Source: Saccopteryx bilineata
Lineage: Eukaryota; Chordata; Mammalia; Chiroptera; Emballonuridae
Assembly (NCBI RefSeq): GCF_036850765.1
Contig: NC_089490.1
Coordinates: forward strand, 109,437,074-109,501,073
DNA length: 64,000 nucleotides
Direction: 5' to 3'
A program made the translations under genes and the position numbers. The notes below the pieces were generated by a model. It ran no database searches and was not told where the DNA came from. It worked only from the letters and a program-made list of their open reading frames with translations. This document shows positions 52,731-64,000 of this stretch, piece after piece. Within the stretch, counting starts at the first letter, position 1; every line of letters starts with the position of its first letter.

Positions 52731-53775
52731 TAAAACGCCCGACAGTGGTAAATCTTAAGAAGGAGATACTATTCAATAGTCAATTAAACTGGGGAGAGGA
52801 GAAGGGGTGGGTCTGAGAAGACCCCCCCTGAGGAAGAGCCTCCCGACGGGACGTGAAGGAAGCGGGGAGCCGTAGAGTCGTCCAGGGAGAGGGACTGGAT
52901 CCAGGGAGAGGGACTCTGCTGGCCTTGAGAGGTGACTACCCGGAGTGCAATCGCTGTGCATATGAAACTGGCTTTGTAGGTTTTTGCAAGATGAAAATTG
53001 GAATTTTCTTAGAAAGTTAGGAATCATTCATTCATTCATTCATTCATTGCTAAATTCATTCGTTTCTTTATTACTGAAGTGTGAGAGAAGGGGAGTAACC
53101 AAAGTGCTTTTGGCAAAATATTGTTCTTAATTTTGTCCTCCTTTAATATGTTGACTAAATTTAGAATTTCTATTGGTTTTCATGAAGAGTTTCTCAGAGT
53201 TAATTTTACAAATAACTAAGTAGTGTCTCACTTTTTAAGAAAGGTAGACTTATTTGAATTAAAAGAGATGTGGGTTTTTTGTTTTTGTTTTTTTCTGGTT
53301 GGTATTTTTCATAAATGAGGATGACCTGGAAGAAAAGAAGTAGCAAAGGAAAGGAGACGGAACTGGAAATGCTAAGGTTATAGTGGGAAAGGAAAGGTGA
53401 TAAGGAGGCTGTGGAATAATCAAAGGAATGATCTGTCCTAATTCTTCTGCAAATAAACTCAGGTTATAATACTAGTGTTTCAATAAACAGCTGATCCTCA
53501 AAACTATTTCTCCAAGCCAGGAGAGCTGGTAGAGGAAACAGATTCAGATGTGATAACTGATTACTGAGAATCATGATTTCCCACTTCACTGCAGCTCACT
53601 GAAGCAGTATTGCCTAAGGTAAAGCTATGAGGTGATGGCTTATTTCAAATAGTTTAAATTTTATATGGCAGAATAAGCCACATTAAATCACAGAATATTA
53701 TAACAGCAGGTACCTAATCCAGTCCCTGCTTATTTTGCTAATAGGTAGACTATGCTAGTTGGTGACAGAACCTCA
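52731..53775. other. Probable first-intron sequence, nothing recognised
   Basis: Contains a short (ATTC)n at 53027-53048. No exon or repeat supported. Confidence 0.45.
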
Positions 53776-53790
53776 TAACATAGAGGTTAT

Positions 53791-53967
53791 GCCCTGGCCA
53801 ATTAGCTCAGTTGGTCAGACCATCAACCTATCCAAGGTTGCAGGTTCAGTCCCCAGTCAGGGCACATACATACAAGAAGCAACCAATGAATGTTTAAATA
53901 AGTGGAACAACAAATCAATGTTCCTCACCCTCTCTCTCAAAAAATATCAATTAAAATAAAAAAATAT
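53791..53967 (+). repeat. VES-like SINE
   Basis: 'gccctggccaattagctcagttggtcag', 'caagaagcaaccaatgaatg' and 'aagtggaacaacaaatcaatg'. TSD ATAGAGGTT at 53780-53788 and 53968-53976. Matches VES. Confidence 0.9.
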
Positions 53968-53979
53968 ATAGAGGTTCTC

Positions 53980-54948
53980 TGTTTTCAACATATTCAGCTC
54001 TTTCCCTTTTCTTTCCTCAGAACCCTTAACTTGATAAAATTCTTTGCACTGACTACTGAACAAGTGGGAAGAGCTTTGCTGAGGACCCCAGAATTGAGTT
54101 CATCTGAGACAACGTTAGAATTATATGCGGTTTTACCTTCTTCCACAAGTATTATTGGTGTGCTCATTGATTAGGGGACTAAGTTACAGCCTCTTAAGGA
54201 GCTTAAGTAGAGAAAATAGACACAGTTTATACACAGCAGTACATTGAAGAGGAATTGGAGGGAGAGTCAATTCTTAATGTAGAAGAGAGATGGAGAGCAA
54301 CAAACAGCATGTGAGTATTAAGAATGTATGTCAGATTGAAATCAAATTGTTTTGTCATGGTCATGTTAATAATCACAATGCCTATAACCCCCCTAAATTT
54401 TATTGTCTTGATAATATGTGACATACATAAATGGTGGTGGAAGAGACTATTATTGCAGTCAATAGACTCTACATCCCCACACTTCTATTCAGTTATAATT
54501 AGTATTTGCCATTTGTGGTGTTCTGTGCCTTAATATTATCAAGAAGGATAATGACAAAATAGCCATGTTCATTATTGTAATTGTACACAGGCCTCATTTA
54601 AACTGTACATAAGTGGTCTTGAGGAAATCTCCTTGAAAAGAGCTATGGTCTATAAGTATGAAAAATAGTATCAAGTAATACATAATTGTGCACAATAACT
54701 ATTCTTACAGAGTCTAGAGTGTGAGTCATAACTTACAAAGCATTGTGATGAAGATCCACAAAAAGGTATTAAGTAATATATGAGCTTTTGGAATGAGAGA
54801 GGGATGGGATAAGCATCAACTGGTAGCTAGATGACTATCACTTGAAGTAAAGGTTTGCCAACACAATCACATTGAGAAAGACTTTAAGCTTGTTCTTTGA
54901 GAATTCACTGGTATTTTGAATAACTGGCCTCTCAGATTGCCTGATTTT
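53980..54948. other. Unique sequence with one exon-like acceptor
   Basis: A strong acceptor (cccttttctttcctcag) precedes 54021, followed by a frame open to a stop at 54172. No donor or family recognised. It could be an exon of the transcript starting at 52.7 kb. Confidence 0.3.
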
Positions 54949-54964
54949 TTTTCCTGAACTTTTT

Positions 54965-55167
54965 TTTTAAATTTTTTATTTATTTACTTTTTTAGATTTT
55001 ATTTATTCATTTTTATTAGAGAGAGAGGGTAGAGAGAAAGAACAGGGGGAGGAGCAGGAAGCATCAACTCCCATATGTGCCTTGACCAGGCAAGCCCAGG
55101 GTTTTGAACTGGTGACCTCAGCATTCCAGGTCGACGCTTTATCCACTGCACCACCACAAGTCGGGCC
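54965..55167 (-). repeat. SINE type C, antisense
   Basis: Exact TSD TTTCCTGAACTTTTT at 54950-54964 and 55168-55182. Confidence 0.95.
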
Positions 55168-55349
55168 TTTCCTGAACTTTTTAGCAGTCTATACCATGGG
55201 AAGCAGAGCTGGGGGGAAGCTTGGGAGGTACAATTGTTCTTCATTAGCACATTTTCCAAAATGCAAAAGATACTTCCTTTGGAAAATCTAAAAAGTCAAC
55301 ACATTTTTTAAAATGATACCTTTACATGACAATTAAGGCTATTTTAGAA

Positions 55350-55673
55350 ACCCTGACCAAGCAGCGGCACAGAGGATAGAGTGTTGGCCTGGGATGCTGA
55401 AGTCTCAGGTTCGAAACCCTGAGGTTGCTGGCTTGAGTGTGGGGTTGCTGGCTTGAGTGTGAGATCTTGAAATTATCCCATAATTTCTGGCTTGAAACCC
55501 AAGGTCTCTGATTTGAGCAAGGGATCACTGGCTCAGCTAAAGTTGCCCAACCCTCACCCCCTGTCAAGGCAGGTATGAGAAGCAATCAGCAAACAACTAA
55601 CGTGATGTAATGATGCAACTATGACTTGATGCCTCTCATCTCCCTTCCTGTCTCTCTTTCTCAAAAAAAAAAA
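55350..55673 (+). repeat. SINE type B
   Basis: Starts CCCTGACCAAGCAGCGGCAC. Diverged body with repeated 'gctggcttgagtgt'. Confidence 0.88.
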
Positions 55674-56235
55674 TCTATAGACTATATTCGTAATGGCCTT
55701 TCTGAGTTCTCTATTGTGTTCCATTGATCTATTTGTCTATTCATTCACCAAAACCACAATGTTTTGATTACTGACACTTTATAGTAAGTCTTAAAGTAGT
55801 GTCAGTCCTCCAACTTTGCTCTTCAATATTTTTTGGACTTCTGGGTCTTTTACTTTTCTATGTAAACTTTAGAATAAAAAATAATTTCCTGGGATGTCAA
55901 TTGGGATTGCGTCGAATCTACAAATCAAGTTAGGAAGACCTGACATGTTAATATTGAGCCTTCCTACCAGTGAACATGAACTACCTCTCCAAATATTTGG
56001 CTCTTTTATTTCATTCATCAGTTTTGTAGTTTTCCTCATATAGATCTTGTATATATTTTGTTACATTTGTACCTAAACATTTCCTTTTTTGGAGGCTAAT
56101 ATAAGTGGTATTGTGTTTTTAATTTTAAGTTTCATGTTTTTATTGCTGTTATATAGGAACATGGTTAACTTTTGTATATTAACCTTGTATCTTGCAACCT
56201 TGCTATATTCATTCAACTAACATGTATTAGAACAC
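55674..56235 (-). mobile_element. Old L1 ORF2 fragment, antisense
   Basis: 'gttccattgatctatttgtc', 'cttttacttttctatgtaaa', 'caattgggattgcgtcgaa' and 'cttgcaaccttgctatattc' are standard antisense ORF2 text. Confidence 0.9.
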
Positions 56236-56463
56236 TACTCTGTTCTGTGTCAGACAAAAACAACCAAACCAGATCATGCATCCAGAGTTCCAGCCTAAAT
56301 ATCTAAAATTCAAGATAGAATGGCATATTATAAGGCAGATATAATCTTCAAGTGAATTTTCTTTGGCTGTAAGAATTTTAATTTTCCCTTAAATGATGGG
56401 ATTAGTTTTTACAAGTAAATATGAAAGAGATTTGTAAGAGAGACAATAGAAAAGTGAAAACTA

Positions 56464-56859
56464 GCCTGACCAGGCAGTGGTGCAGTGGATAGAGTGTTGG
56501 ACTGGGATGCAGAAGACCCAGGTTCCAAACCCCGAGGTCACCAGCTTGAGCGCAAACTCGCCAGCTTAAGCACAGGGTCACAGGCTTGGGCATGAGATCA
56601 TAGAGATGACCTCATGGTCGCTGACTTGAGCCCAAAGGTCACTGGCTTGAGCCCAAGGTTGCTGGCTTGAGCAAGTGGTCATTCACTCTGCTGTAGCCCC
56701 AGGGTCAAAGCACATATGAGAAAGCAATCAATGAACAACTAAGGTGCCCCAACAAAGAGTTGATTTTTCTCATCTCCCTTCCTGTCTGTCTGTCCCTACC
56801 TGTCCCTCTCTCTCTCGTCTCTGTAGCAAAAAGAGTTTTTAAAAAGAAAGAAAAAAAGG
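56464..56859 (+). repeat. SINE type B
   Basis: Starts GCCTGACCAGGCAGTGGTGC. Carries the longer subset insert 'gggcatgagatcatagagatgacctcatgg'. Confidence 0.9.
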
Positions 56860-57362
56860 ATTTACATTGGCAGATACCTATATTTGGATCAAAGAGATTT
56901 CAGACCATTAGTCCATTCAACCCAACATTACACTTAGATAGGAATTTCATAACTTTCTTTCCCAGCTTATTCCATTTTGAAATTTACCTATCACATTTCC
57001 TCCTCTTTTGTTTTCAGTAAAAATGGAAGAACATCTCCCAGGAATTAAATTACACAGGCTACATATTTTAGGACTTTTACATTGCTGGCCTACTCTAACA
57101 TACTTCCCCTAGATCTATCACCAGAGCTGTGACTCATGAGTGGATCTTGGAATCTAGTGGGTCGTACTTTCAAAGTGCACCGAAGACCCCAGTCAACCAA
57201 CCAGTCTCCACCAAACACATCATCAAACAGTTGTATTGAGCAAGTATTATCTGTTGTCCACGGTGAGGATTGCCTAGCTTGGACCCCTCTGTACTGAACT
57301 CTGTACTGAACTGGTTTCTGAGCATCAGATAATTAGCTCCCACTTACTTAAGAGGACTTTCT
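56860..57362. other. Nothing recognised
   Basis: No supported feature. 57281-57315 has a small 'ctgtactgaact' duplication. Confidence 0.45.
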
Positions 57363-57378
57363 CTCATCCCGCTTGTTT

Positions 57379-58108
57379 TTTTTTTTTTTTTTTTATTAAA
57401 TTTAATGCAGTGACATTGATAAATCAGGGTACATATGTTGAGAGAAAATATCTCTACATTATTTTGACATTTGATTGTACTGTATACCCCTCCCCCAAAG
57501 TTAAATTGTCTTCTGTCACCTTCTATCTGGTTTTCTTGTGCCCCTCCCCTCCCCTAACCCCTCTCTCCTTCTTCACCCCCTCCCCCCTCCCCCAACCTCC
57601 CACCCCTGTTGCCATCACATTCTTGTTCGTGTCTCTGAGTCTCATTTTTATGTCCCTTCTATGTATGGATTCATCTTAGTTTTTTTTTTTTCTGATTTAC
57701 TTATTTCACTCCGTGTAATGTTATCAAGGTCCATCCATGTTATTGTAAATGATCCGATGTCATCATTTCTTATGGCTGAGTAGTATTCCATAGTATATAT
57801 GTACCAAAGCTTTTTAATCCACTCGTCCTCTGACGGACACTTGGGCTGTTTCCAGATCTTCGCTATTGTGAACAATGCTGCCACAAACATGCGGGTGCAT
57901 TTCTCCTTTTCGAGCCGTTCTGTGGTGTCCTTGGGGTATATTCCAGGATTATTGTGGCTTCCTCTTTGCTCCTTGGTTTTTGAGAGCTGTTCTTGCAGTT
58001 CAGTGTTGGTTTTTCATGCTGATTTTTCCTAAATTGATTTGTATTCCAGTTTGGTGTTGAGAGCTGGGCGTCTGTGCGTCCGCCTACTCCACTGCCATCT
58101 TCAAAAGC
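57379..58108 (-). mobile_element. Internally deleted L1 with both ends and TSD
   Basis: TSD CTCATCCCGCTTGTTT at 57363-57378 and 58109-58124. From the poly-T: C-rich 3' UTR, ORF2p C-terminus (W-I-K-K-L-W-Y-I-Y-T-M-E-Y-Y-S-A-I), then near 57955 an abrupt switch to L1 5' UTR text that reads to its 'gaagatggcagtggagtagg' start. ORF1 and most of ORF2 are missing. Confidence 0.88.
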
Positions 58109-58124
58109 CTCATCCCGCTTGTTT

Positions 58125-58546
58125 AACAAGGCTTTGTCTCAGTATGTTTAGCACAGTTTTAGATTCTTGAGATCTCAGTTGAATTCCGATTGTAACCTTT
58201 CAAATATATATTGTTAAAAAAGTAGTCTTTCTATTAAAAATTCCTAGCCAGCTTTTTTAAAGGTAGTTTTCTTAGACTGAGTTTCTCCAGAGAAAACAGG
58301 TTTCAGATCTCTCTCTCCCTTTAACCTTGTCTGCTTTTTACCAAGAAAAAATATTCTACAGATGTCATAGCGGTTTTACACAACTTATTTTGGGACAGTT
58401 ATAATCCTGGGCCTTCACTATTATTTTGTTTATTCTTCCAATAAATACTGGGATAATAATTACGGGGGCAAACATTGTGTCCTGAATTACCTTGGAGCCT
58501 GCTCTGAGGAAGTGAAAAGGGTACAACAGATCCACTTTTATTCCTC
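58125..58546. other. Nothing recognised
   Basis: No supported feature. Confidence 0.45.
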
Positions 58547-58884
58547 TTTTTTTTTTTTTTTTAAGCAAGATAGAGACAGAGAGAGGGACAGACAGGAGGG
58601 AAAGAGATGAGAAGCATGAGTTCTTCGTTGCAACTCCTTAGTTCATTGATTGCTTTCTCATATGTGCCTTGACTGAAGGACTAAAGCTGAGCCCTTGCTC
58701 AAGCTAGCAACCTTGGGCTCAAGCCAGCAACCCAGGGATTATGTCTATGTTTCCATGCGCAAGCCAGCGACCCCATGCTCTACCAGGTGAGCCTGCGCTC
58801 AAGCCAGTGACCTCGGAGTTTTGAACCTGAGTCCTCTGCGTCTCAAGCCGACACTCGATCAATTGCGCCACTGCCTGGTCAAGC
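58547..58884 (-). repeat. SINE type B, antisense
   Basis: Ends 'gcgccactgcctggtcaagc'. Includes the 'gattatgtctatgtttcc' subset segment. Confidence 0.9.
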
Positions 58885-59036
58885 TGGTGCCATCTGTTCT
58901 TGAAAACATTAAAGAATCTTTATTATAAAGCTAGGGAGAGGGAGAGGGAGAAAGAAAGACAAAGTGACTTAGAGCCAAGAATCAGTATGAGACATATAAT
59001 ACATACAGTAAAAACAAAGATAAAAAAGAATGTTGA

Positions 59037-59195
59037 GCCTTGGTCAGGCAGCTGGTTGGTTAAAACATCATCCCAGTGCGCAAAGGTTGTGAGTTTGATA
59101 CCCAGTCAGGACATATACAGAAACAGCTCCATGTTTCTGTCTGTCTCTCTCTCTGCTTTCCTCTCTCTCTAAAATCAATCAGTATTTTTTTTTTT
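59037..59195 (+). repeat. VES-like SINE
   Basis: 'gccttggtcaggcagctggttgg', 'ggttgtgagtttgatacccag' and CT-rich tail with 'aaaatcaatcag'. Diverged. Confidence 0.75.
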
Positions 59196-59226
59196 AAGAT
59201 TGAAGAAAAGACTAGAGGAAAGAGAG

Positions 59227-59276
59227 CATCCTGATTGTCTTACTGCTAAGGGCATCCTGATTGTCTTACTGCTAGT
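59227..59276. repeat. Tandem duplication, ~25-bp unit, 2 copies
   Basis: 'gcatcctgattgtcttact' occurs twice in tandem, separated by 'gctaagg'. Confidence 0.85.
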
Positions 59277-59279
59277 TGT

Positions 59280-59616
59280 AAGATCCAGTCATGAACCTCA
59301 CGTAATTATTGAGTACTTATACATGGCCAGTACAACTAAGGACGTGAATTGTTAATTTTAATTATTTTAAAATTGAAATAAAAAATATTTTCCCATTAAC
59401 CACAACTTTATTGTTTTGATAGAACACATTTTACTTTGAGTGTAGAAAGCTTAGAGACTAAACTGGAGATGTGTTATAAATGTAAAATATACTGTACACT
59501 GAATTTTGAAGACTTGGCAGGAAAAAATGAACTAGCGTAATTTTTATATTGATTACACACTAAAGTATTTTTTTGAATATATTAGGTCAAGTAAAATATT
59601 AAAATTAATTTCTCTT
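59280..59616. other. AT-rich, nothing recognised
   Basis: No supported feature. Confidence 0.45.
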
Positions 59617-59927
59617 TAAAAAAATTATTTTTTTGTGACAGAGGCAGAGACAGAAATGGACAGACAGAAAGGGAGGAGACGAGAAGCATCAATTCTTCAT
59701 TGCAGCACCTTAGTTGTTCATTGATTGCTTTCTCATATGTGCCTTGACTGCGGGCCTTCAGCAGACTGAGGAACCCCTTGCTCAAGCCAGTGACCTTGGG
59801 TTCAAGCTGGTGAGCCTTGCTCAAACCAGATGAGCCCTCGCTCAAACTGGCAACCTCCAGGTTTCGAACTTGGGTTCTCCGTGTCCCACTCCAATGCTCT
59901 ATCCACTGTGCCACTGCCTGGTCAGGC
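59617..59927 (-). repeat. SINE type B, antisense
   Basis: Full-length reverse copy ending 'gccactgcctggtcaggc'. Confidence 0.92.
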
Positions 59928-59942
59928 TCTTTAAAATATTTT

Positions 59943-59990
59943 TTTTTTTAATTTATTTTTTATTTATTTATTCATTTTAGAGAGGAGAGG

Positions 59991-60035
<45 letters not shown>

Positions 60036-60173
60036 GACAGAGAGAGAGAAGGGGGAGGAGCTGGAAGCATCAACTCCCATATGTGCCTTGACCAGGCAAG
60101 CCCAGGGTTTTGAACCGGCGACCTCAGCATTTCCAGGTCGACGCTTTATCCACTGCGCCACCACAGGTCAGGC
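59943..60173 (-). repeat. SINE type C, antisense, young copy
   Basis: Exact 16-bp TSD CTCTTTAAAATATTTT at 59927-59942 and 60174-60189, at the edge of the preceding SINE B. Contains a (GA)n run. Confidence 0.95.
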
Positions 60174-60442
60174 CTCTTTAAAATATTTTAATGTGACTAC
60201 TAGAAAATGTAATATTATGTAAGTGTCTCGAATTGTATTTCTATTAGACTGCGCTGCCAAACAAGATATTCTTTGTCCTTTGGCTGCTAATTCAGTTGCT
60301 GTGGTACCTAAAGAGGCCTCTAGACTCAGTGTTTCCTGGAAGACAGGATGGGATAGGGAAGGGAGGTGTGCCTTCAGGGGAGATTTCCTTGGACATCGCG
60401 TTTAGCTTGTCCTCAGTTCTCTCAGCTTTAGAAAATATTCTT

Positions 60443-60817
60443 TTTTTTTTTCTTTTCTGAAGCTGGAAACGGGGAGAGACAGTCAGACAGACTCCTGCAT
60501 GCGCACGGGGATCCACCCCCCGCACGCCCACCAGGGGGCGATGCTCCGCCCCTGCCCCCCCTTCCCCAGGGCGTCGTCGCCCTACCGGGACCAGAGCCAC
60601 TCCAGCGCCTGGGGCAGAGGCCAAGGAGCCATCCCCAGCGCCCGGCCATCCCAGCTCCAATGGAGCCCTGGCTGCGGGAGGGGGAGAGACAGAGAGGAAG
60701 AAGGGGGTGGGGGTGGAGAAGCAAATGGGCGCCTCCTATGTGCCCTGGCCAGGAATCGAACCCGGGACCCCCGCACGCCAGGCCGATGCTCCACCGCTGA
60801 GCCAACCGGCCAGGGCC
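60443..60817 (-). repeat. SINE type A, antisense, young copy
   Basis: Exact TSD AGAAAATATTCTT at 60430-60442 and 60818-60830. Confidence 0.95.
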
Positions 60818-60830
60818 AGAAAATATTCTT

Positions 60831-61290
60831 ATTTAGAGAAATCAGAAAATATAATTTGGTTTGTTTCAGGTCCAGTAGTTTGAGTTAGAACTCAAATCTC
60901 TCCATAAAAACTCCACTGGAATATACACTTCCTTTGCTTTACTTAGGAAGATTGTGTTCATTTACTGAACGTCTCTCAACCCACACCCTCTTCCCGCATA
61001 CTTAAGGGATTGCTGGACCACAAATTAATGGGCGCTAGGAATTTGACCAGGGATATTTACCTCCCTCAAATCCCTGATGTTATCTCTCTCTCACCCACCT
61101 CTTTAACCACAACTTGTTTGTTTTGCTTTGTTAACTCCCACAATGGAGCTGCTTCTCTCTCTTTTTGTTATCCTTCATCTTCCTCTCCACATTTTTCTTA
61201 CCTGTTTTTTCTACTGATCTGTTCGATTTTCTTATATAGCTTAGTAATGGGATATTTATCTCACACTTTTCTTTAAGAAAAATTCATAGT
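60831..61290. other. Nothing recognised
   Basis: No supported feature. Confidence 0.45.
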
Positions 61291-61293
61291 CCA

Positions 61294-61641
61294 GCCTGAT
61301 CAGGAGGTGGCACAGTGGATAGAGCATTGACCAGGAACACAGAGGACCCAGGTTGGAAACCCCAAGGTCGCTGGCTTGAGCACGGGTTTGTAGATATGAT
61401 CCCATGGTCACTGATTCGAGCCCAAAGGTCACTGGCTTGAAGCTCAAGGTTGCTGGCTTGAGCAAGGGTCACTGGCTCAGCTCTACCCCCTCCCCCCCAC
61501 CCATCATGGCACATAAGAGAAAGCAATCAATGAGCAACTAAGGAGACAAAGAAGCTGCAACAAAGAATTGGTGCTTCTCATCTCTCCCTCTTCCTGTCTG
61601 TCCCTATCTGTCCCTCTCTCTGTCTCGCTAAAAAAAAAAAA
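61294..61641 (+). repeat. SINE type B
   Basis: Starts GCCTGATCAGGAGGTGGCAC. Flanks AATTCATAGTCCA and AATTCACAGTCCA. Confidence 0.92.
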
Positions 61642-61785
61642 AAGAATTCACAGTCCATAATTAATAAGGTAATGATGATTCTTTTCAGTCATGTCAGAAT
61701 CACTTGGACTTTTTTCCCCTTTCCTTAAGTGGAAGAAGGGAAATGCTATAAATTCCTCAAAGGCCAGGAATTTGTTTGTTCTATA

Positions 61786-62541
61786 CCAGGAGTCCTCAGG
61801 TTACTACAGTGTCAATATACAACTTTTTTTTTTTTTGTATTTTTCCAAAGCCAGAAACGGGGAGGCAGTCAGACAGACTCCCGCATGTTTCCGACAGGGA
61901 TCCACCTGGCATGCCCACCAGGGGGCGATGCTCTGCCCATCCGGGGCATTGCTCTGTTGCGACCAGAGCCACTGTAGCACCTGAGGCAGAGGCCACAGAG
62001 CCATCCTCAGCACCCAGGCCAACTTTGTCCAATGGAGCCTTGGCTGCGGGAGGGGAAGAGAGAGACAGAGAGGAAGGAGAGGGGGAGGGGTGGAGAAGCA
62101 GATGGGCGCTTCTCCTGTGTGCCCTGGCCGGGAATCAAACCCGGGACTCCTGCACGCCAGGCCGACGCTCTACCACTGAGCCAACCGGCCAGGGCTCAAT
62201 ATACAACATTTTGAGTTAACATTTACTCTCATAAAAGCTTAAAAAATTTGAGACATGAGTGCTTCAGGTTACGCCATTAGCACTGAATTTACAGACTACG
62301 TGGGTGGACCAGTTTGGTTGTGCGCCGCAGAAGAATATGCAGTACAGTGTACAGTACAGTTTCTTTATGTCCTTTTCTTTTTTCGGTAGCTTAGTTGTGT
62401 TTTTCTGTTCTAGATTATGATTTTACAATTGTGTTAGCATAGGTAAGTGACTTGGGCTAGGGTGTGTTTAGACTTACACCAGAATTTGGGTTACGTCACT
62501 GTAGTAGAAATGGAACTGTGTCATAACCCGAGAACCCCCTG
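61786..62541. mobile_element. Tigger-like (pogo/mariner) relic split by SINE A
   Basis: TA on both sides (61784-61785, 62542-62543). Ends CCAGGAGTCCTCAGGTTAC and, reversed, CAGGGGGTTCTCGGGTTAT form imperfect inverted repeats. Non-coding. It is interrupted by the SINE at 61824-62195. Confidence 0.55.
61824..62195 (-). repeat. SINE type A, antisense, young copy
   Basis: Exact TSD TCAATATACAAC at 61812-61823 and 62196-62207. Confidence 0.95.
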
Positions 62542-62544
62542 TAT

Positions 62545-63177
62545 ACTGATGAATTCCCACCTCCTTGGAGGTAGCTGATACATAGTGTGTGCTCAGCAAA
62601 TACCTGTTTAACTAAATTTGATCATTGTCCCATCTCTGGATGCTCTAAATCTGAGATTAGAGGCCAAGCTTGCAGAAAGGGTAGAAGTCAGAATGGGTGT
62701 TGGGCAGACGCGATACTAACAAGCTTGGATGCTACCCCATAGGTAGTTGATTCTCTCCTTCTTGCAGTTTAAGGAAGTTGGTCTGCCTTCTTGATGTTCA
62801 GGTTTCCTTCCTACCTGAAGCAATTATACCAATGAGAGGATAACAAGGCCACCTATTGGCCCAGTTTGTGTCTCCCTTTTTTTCTCCCAGATTGTCTTCC
62901 CCTTCCCTTCAAGATTGTAGACCAAGTTGACAATCAAAAAACAGCTGATAAATTCATAGGCTCATTGATTCTGCTTAAAATCCTTCAAACAACCTTAACT
63001 CTCAGATCGCAGCATTCATATGACTTGGCCTTATGTAGATAGCATTATTCTCACCTCCTTATAGACTGATTCAATTCTGAGCAGATGTAAGAGCAAAAAA
63101 TAAAGTGAATTCTCCCCCCCCCCAGGCTTTTCTGGAAGCATTTTATCTGTGAAACTAAAAGGCTGTAGCTGTTTTAG
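62545..63177. other. Nothing recognised
   Basis: No supported feature. Confidence 0.45.
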
Positions 63178-63191
63178 AAAAGGGAAGGAGG

Positions 63192-63552
63192 CTCTGGCCA
63201 GTTGGCTCAGTGGTAGAGCATTGGCTCGACATGTGGAAGTCCTGGGTTCAATTCTCAGTCAGAGCACACAGGAGAAGCGACCATCTGCTTCATCACTCCT
63301 CCCCCTAATGCCCTTCTCTAGTCCTCTCCTGCAAGCCATGACTCAAATGGTTCAAGCAAGTTGGCCCTGGAAGTTGAGGATGACTCCAGGCTTCACCTCA
63401 GTTGCTGAAATAGCTCTGTTTCTGAGCAACAGATCAGTGGACTCAGATGGGCAGAGTTTCGCCCTACAGGGGGCTTGCCAGGTGGATCCTGGTCCAGGCG
63501 GATGTGGGAGTCTGTCTACCTCCCTTCCTCTCTGCCTCTCACTTAAAAAAGA
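63192..63552 (+). repeat. SINE type A, sense
   Basis: TSD AAAAGGGAAGGAGG at 63178-63191 and 63553-63566. Diverged body. Confidence 0.9.
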
Positions 63553-63754
63553 AAAAGGGAAGGAGGAACAAGCTCAAAAAAGCAGTGGGTTGGGAGAAGA
63601 ATGTAGTTTTAAAAGGAGGTCAGGGAGGGACTTGTTACCTAAGGTGGGGTCTGAATTTGATGTTAACAGAATTCCAACAGGTCACGAGATTATTTGGGGT
63701 GGTTCAGGGGAAGGGCTGGGGGCTCAGCTCCACCCTGGTTCCACTCTGCAGGGG

Positions 63755-63846
63755 TTATAAGTAGGTGCCCAGTTGCACTCTTTGCCAATGACGATGAGTG
63801 TGAGATGTGTAAGTTTCTGAGCACCTGAAGGAAAACTTGCTACCAG
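63755..63846 (+). promoter_or_regulatory. Candidate TATA promoter and first exon
   Basis: TATA-like TTATAAGTA at 63755-63763, a purine-rich GC-moderate region upstream, and about 80 bp downstream a good donor TACCAG|gtaagg at 63846/63847. The presumed exon from about 63785 has only a short upstream-type frame, so it would be 5' UTR. Could be chance. Confidence 0.3.
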
Positions 63847-64000
63847 GTAAGGACGTACTGCATATTTTGTTGCCTAGAAGAGGTGTCTCTGGCATCCCAC
63901 TTCTAGATCTTTCTTCTTGAAGATTCAAAAAGAATTAAATTAGAGCCATGGGGACCCAGAAGGTAAAAATGATCCAGTTACCAGTAATTTTTGTTTCTTG

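Noticed and set aside
51978..52776. 225-aa and 216-aa antisense frames in the CpG island
   Set aside because: Proline/arginine-rich translations caused by GC content, including a poly-P run from the G homopolymer. Overlapping frames on both strands are equally long.
57863..58129. 88-aa antisense frame as a gene
   Set aside because: It is the fused L1 5' UTR plus ORF2 end of the deleted L1.
52711..64000. M6PR coding exons expected on the + strand from human synteny
   Set aside because: No recognisable M6PR peptide in any + frame; kept only as a hypothesis for the CpG island.

Overview
This is vertebrate nuclear DNA: split genes, dense interspersed repeats, no operons. The repeat content points to a microbat, most likely a rhinolophoid (horseshoe-bat type). 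Evidence is more than 40 copies of three tRNA-derived SINE types (A, B and C below), three VES-like bat SINEs, L1s of several ages, and young hAT DNA transposons with intact target-site duplications (TSDs). The species call rests on recognising these repeats by eye and is inference.

Region 1 (1-12.7 kb, + strand) is the 3' end of alpha-2-macroglobulin (A2M). Ten consecutive exons with good splice sites encode about the last 382 residues: the end of the thioester-domain helices, the CUB strands and the receptor-binding domain. They finish in the A2M-type tail D-E-F-A-I-A-E-Y...G-N-A, a stop at 12467-12469 and two AATAAA signals. One internal exon (11490) has an L1 inserted exactly at its splice acceptor. 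Introns hold SINEs, a hAT MITE and a local direct duplication that brackets one exon.

Region 2 (12.7-20 kb) is intergenic on the + strand. It holds two decayed exons of a second A2M-family gene (17533 and 19406; PZP/A2M-like, with a stop codon), MER5-like and MIR relics, and on the - strand an unidentified 74-codon exon-like block with clean splice sites (15729-15950).

Region 3 (20-38.5 kb) is a repeat graveyard. Retroviral LTR fragments are nested in one another and in L1s. One long antisense L1 (about 28.3-36.0 kb) is split by an almost intact autonomous hAT transposon (29136-31979; 14-bp terminal inverted repeats, 8-bp TSD, ZBED5-like transposase with one frameshift), by SINEs, by an LTR and by a further retroposon that itself carries a hAT MITE. 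A solo LTR with a 6-bp TSD lies at 37549-37972.

Region 4 (38.5-64 kb) is mostly non-coding. It has a GC-rich stretch at 42.3-45.9 kb, a CA minisatellite, and a strong CpG island at 52.0-52.7 kb with a consensus splice donor on the + strand (probable non-coding first exon). It also has two young antisense L1s with TSDs, one fusing L1 5' UTR to the ORF2 3' end, and a TATA-plus-donor candidate promoter at 63.75 kb. No protein-coding gene could be identified here. Human synteny (A2M-KLRG1-M6PR-PHC1) would predict KLRG1 on - and M6PR on +, but I see no exon of either.

No prokaryotic features, CRISPR arrays, rRNA genes or functional tRNA genes were found. Almost all long open frames outside A2M and the hAT transposase are shadows of SINE, L1 or GC-rich sequence.
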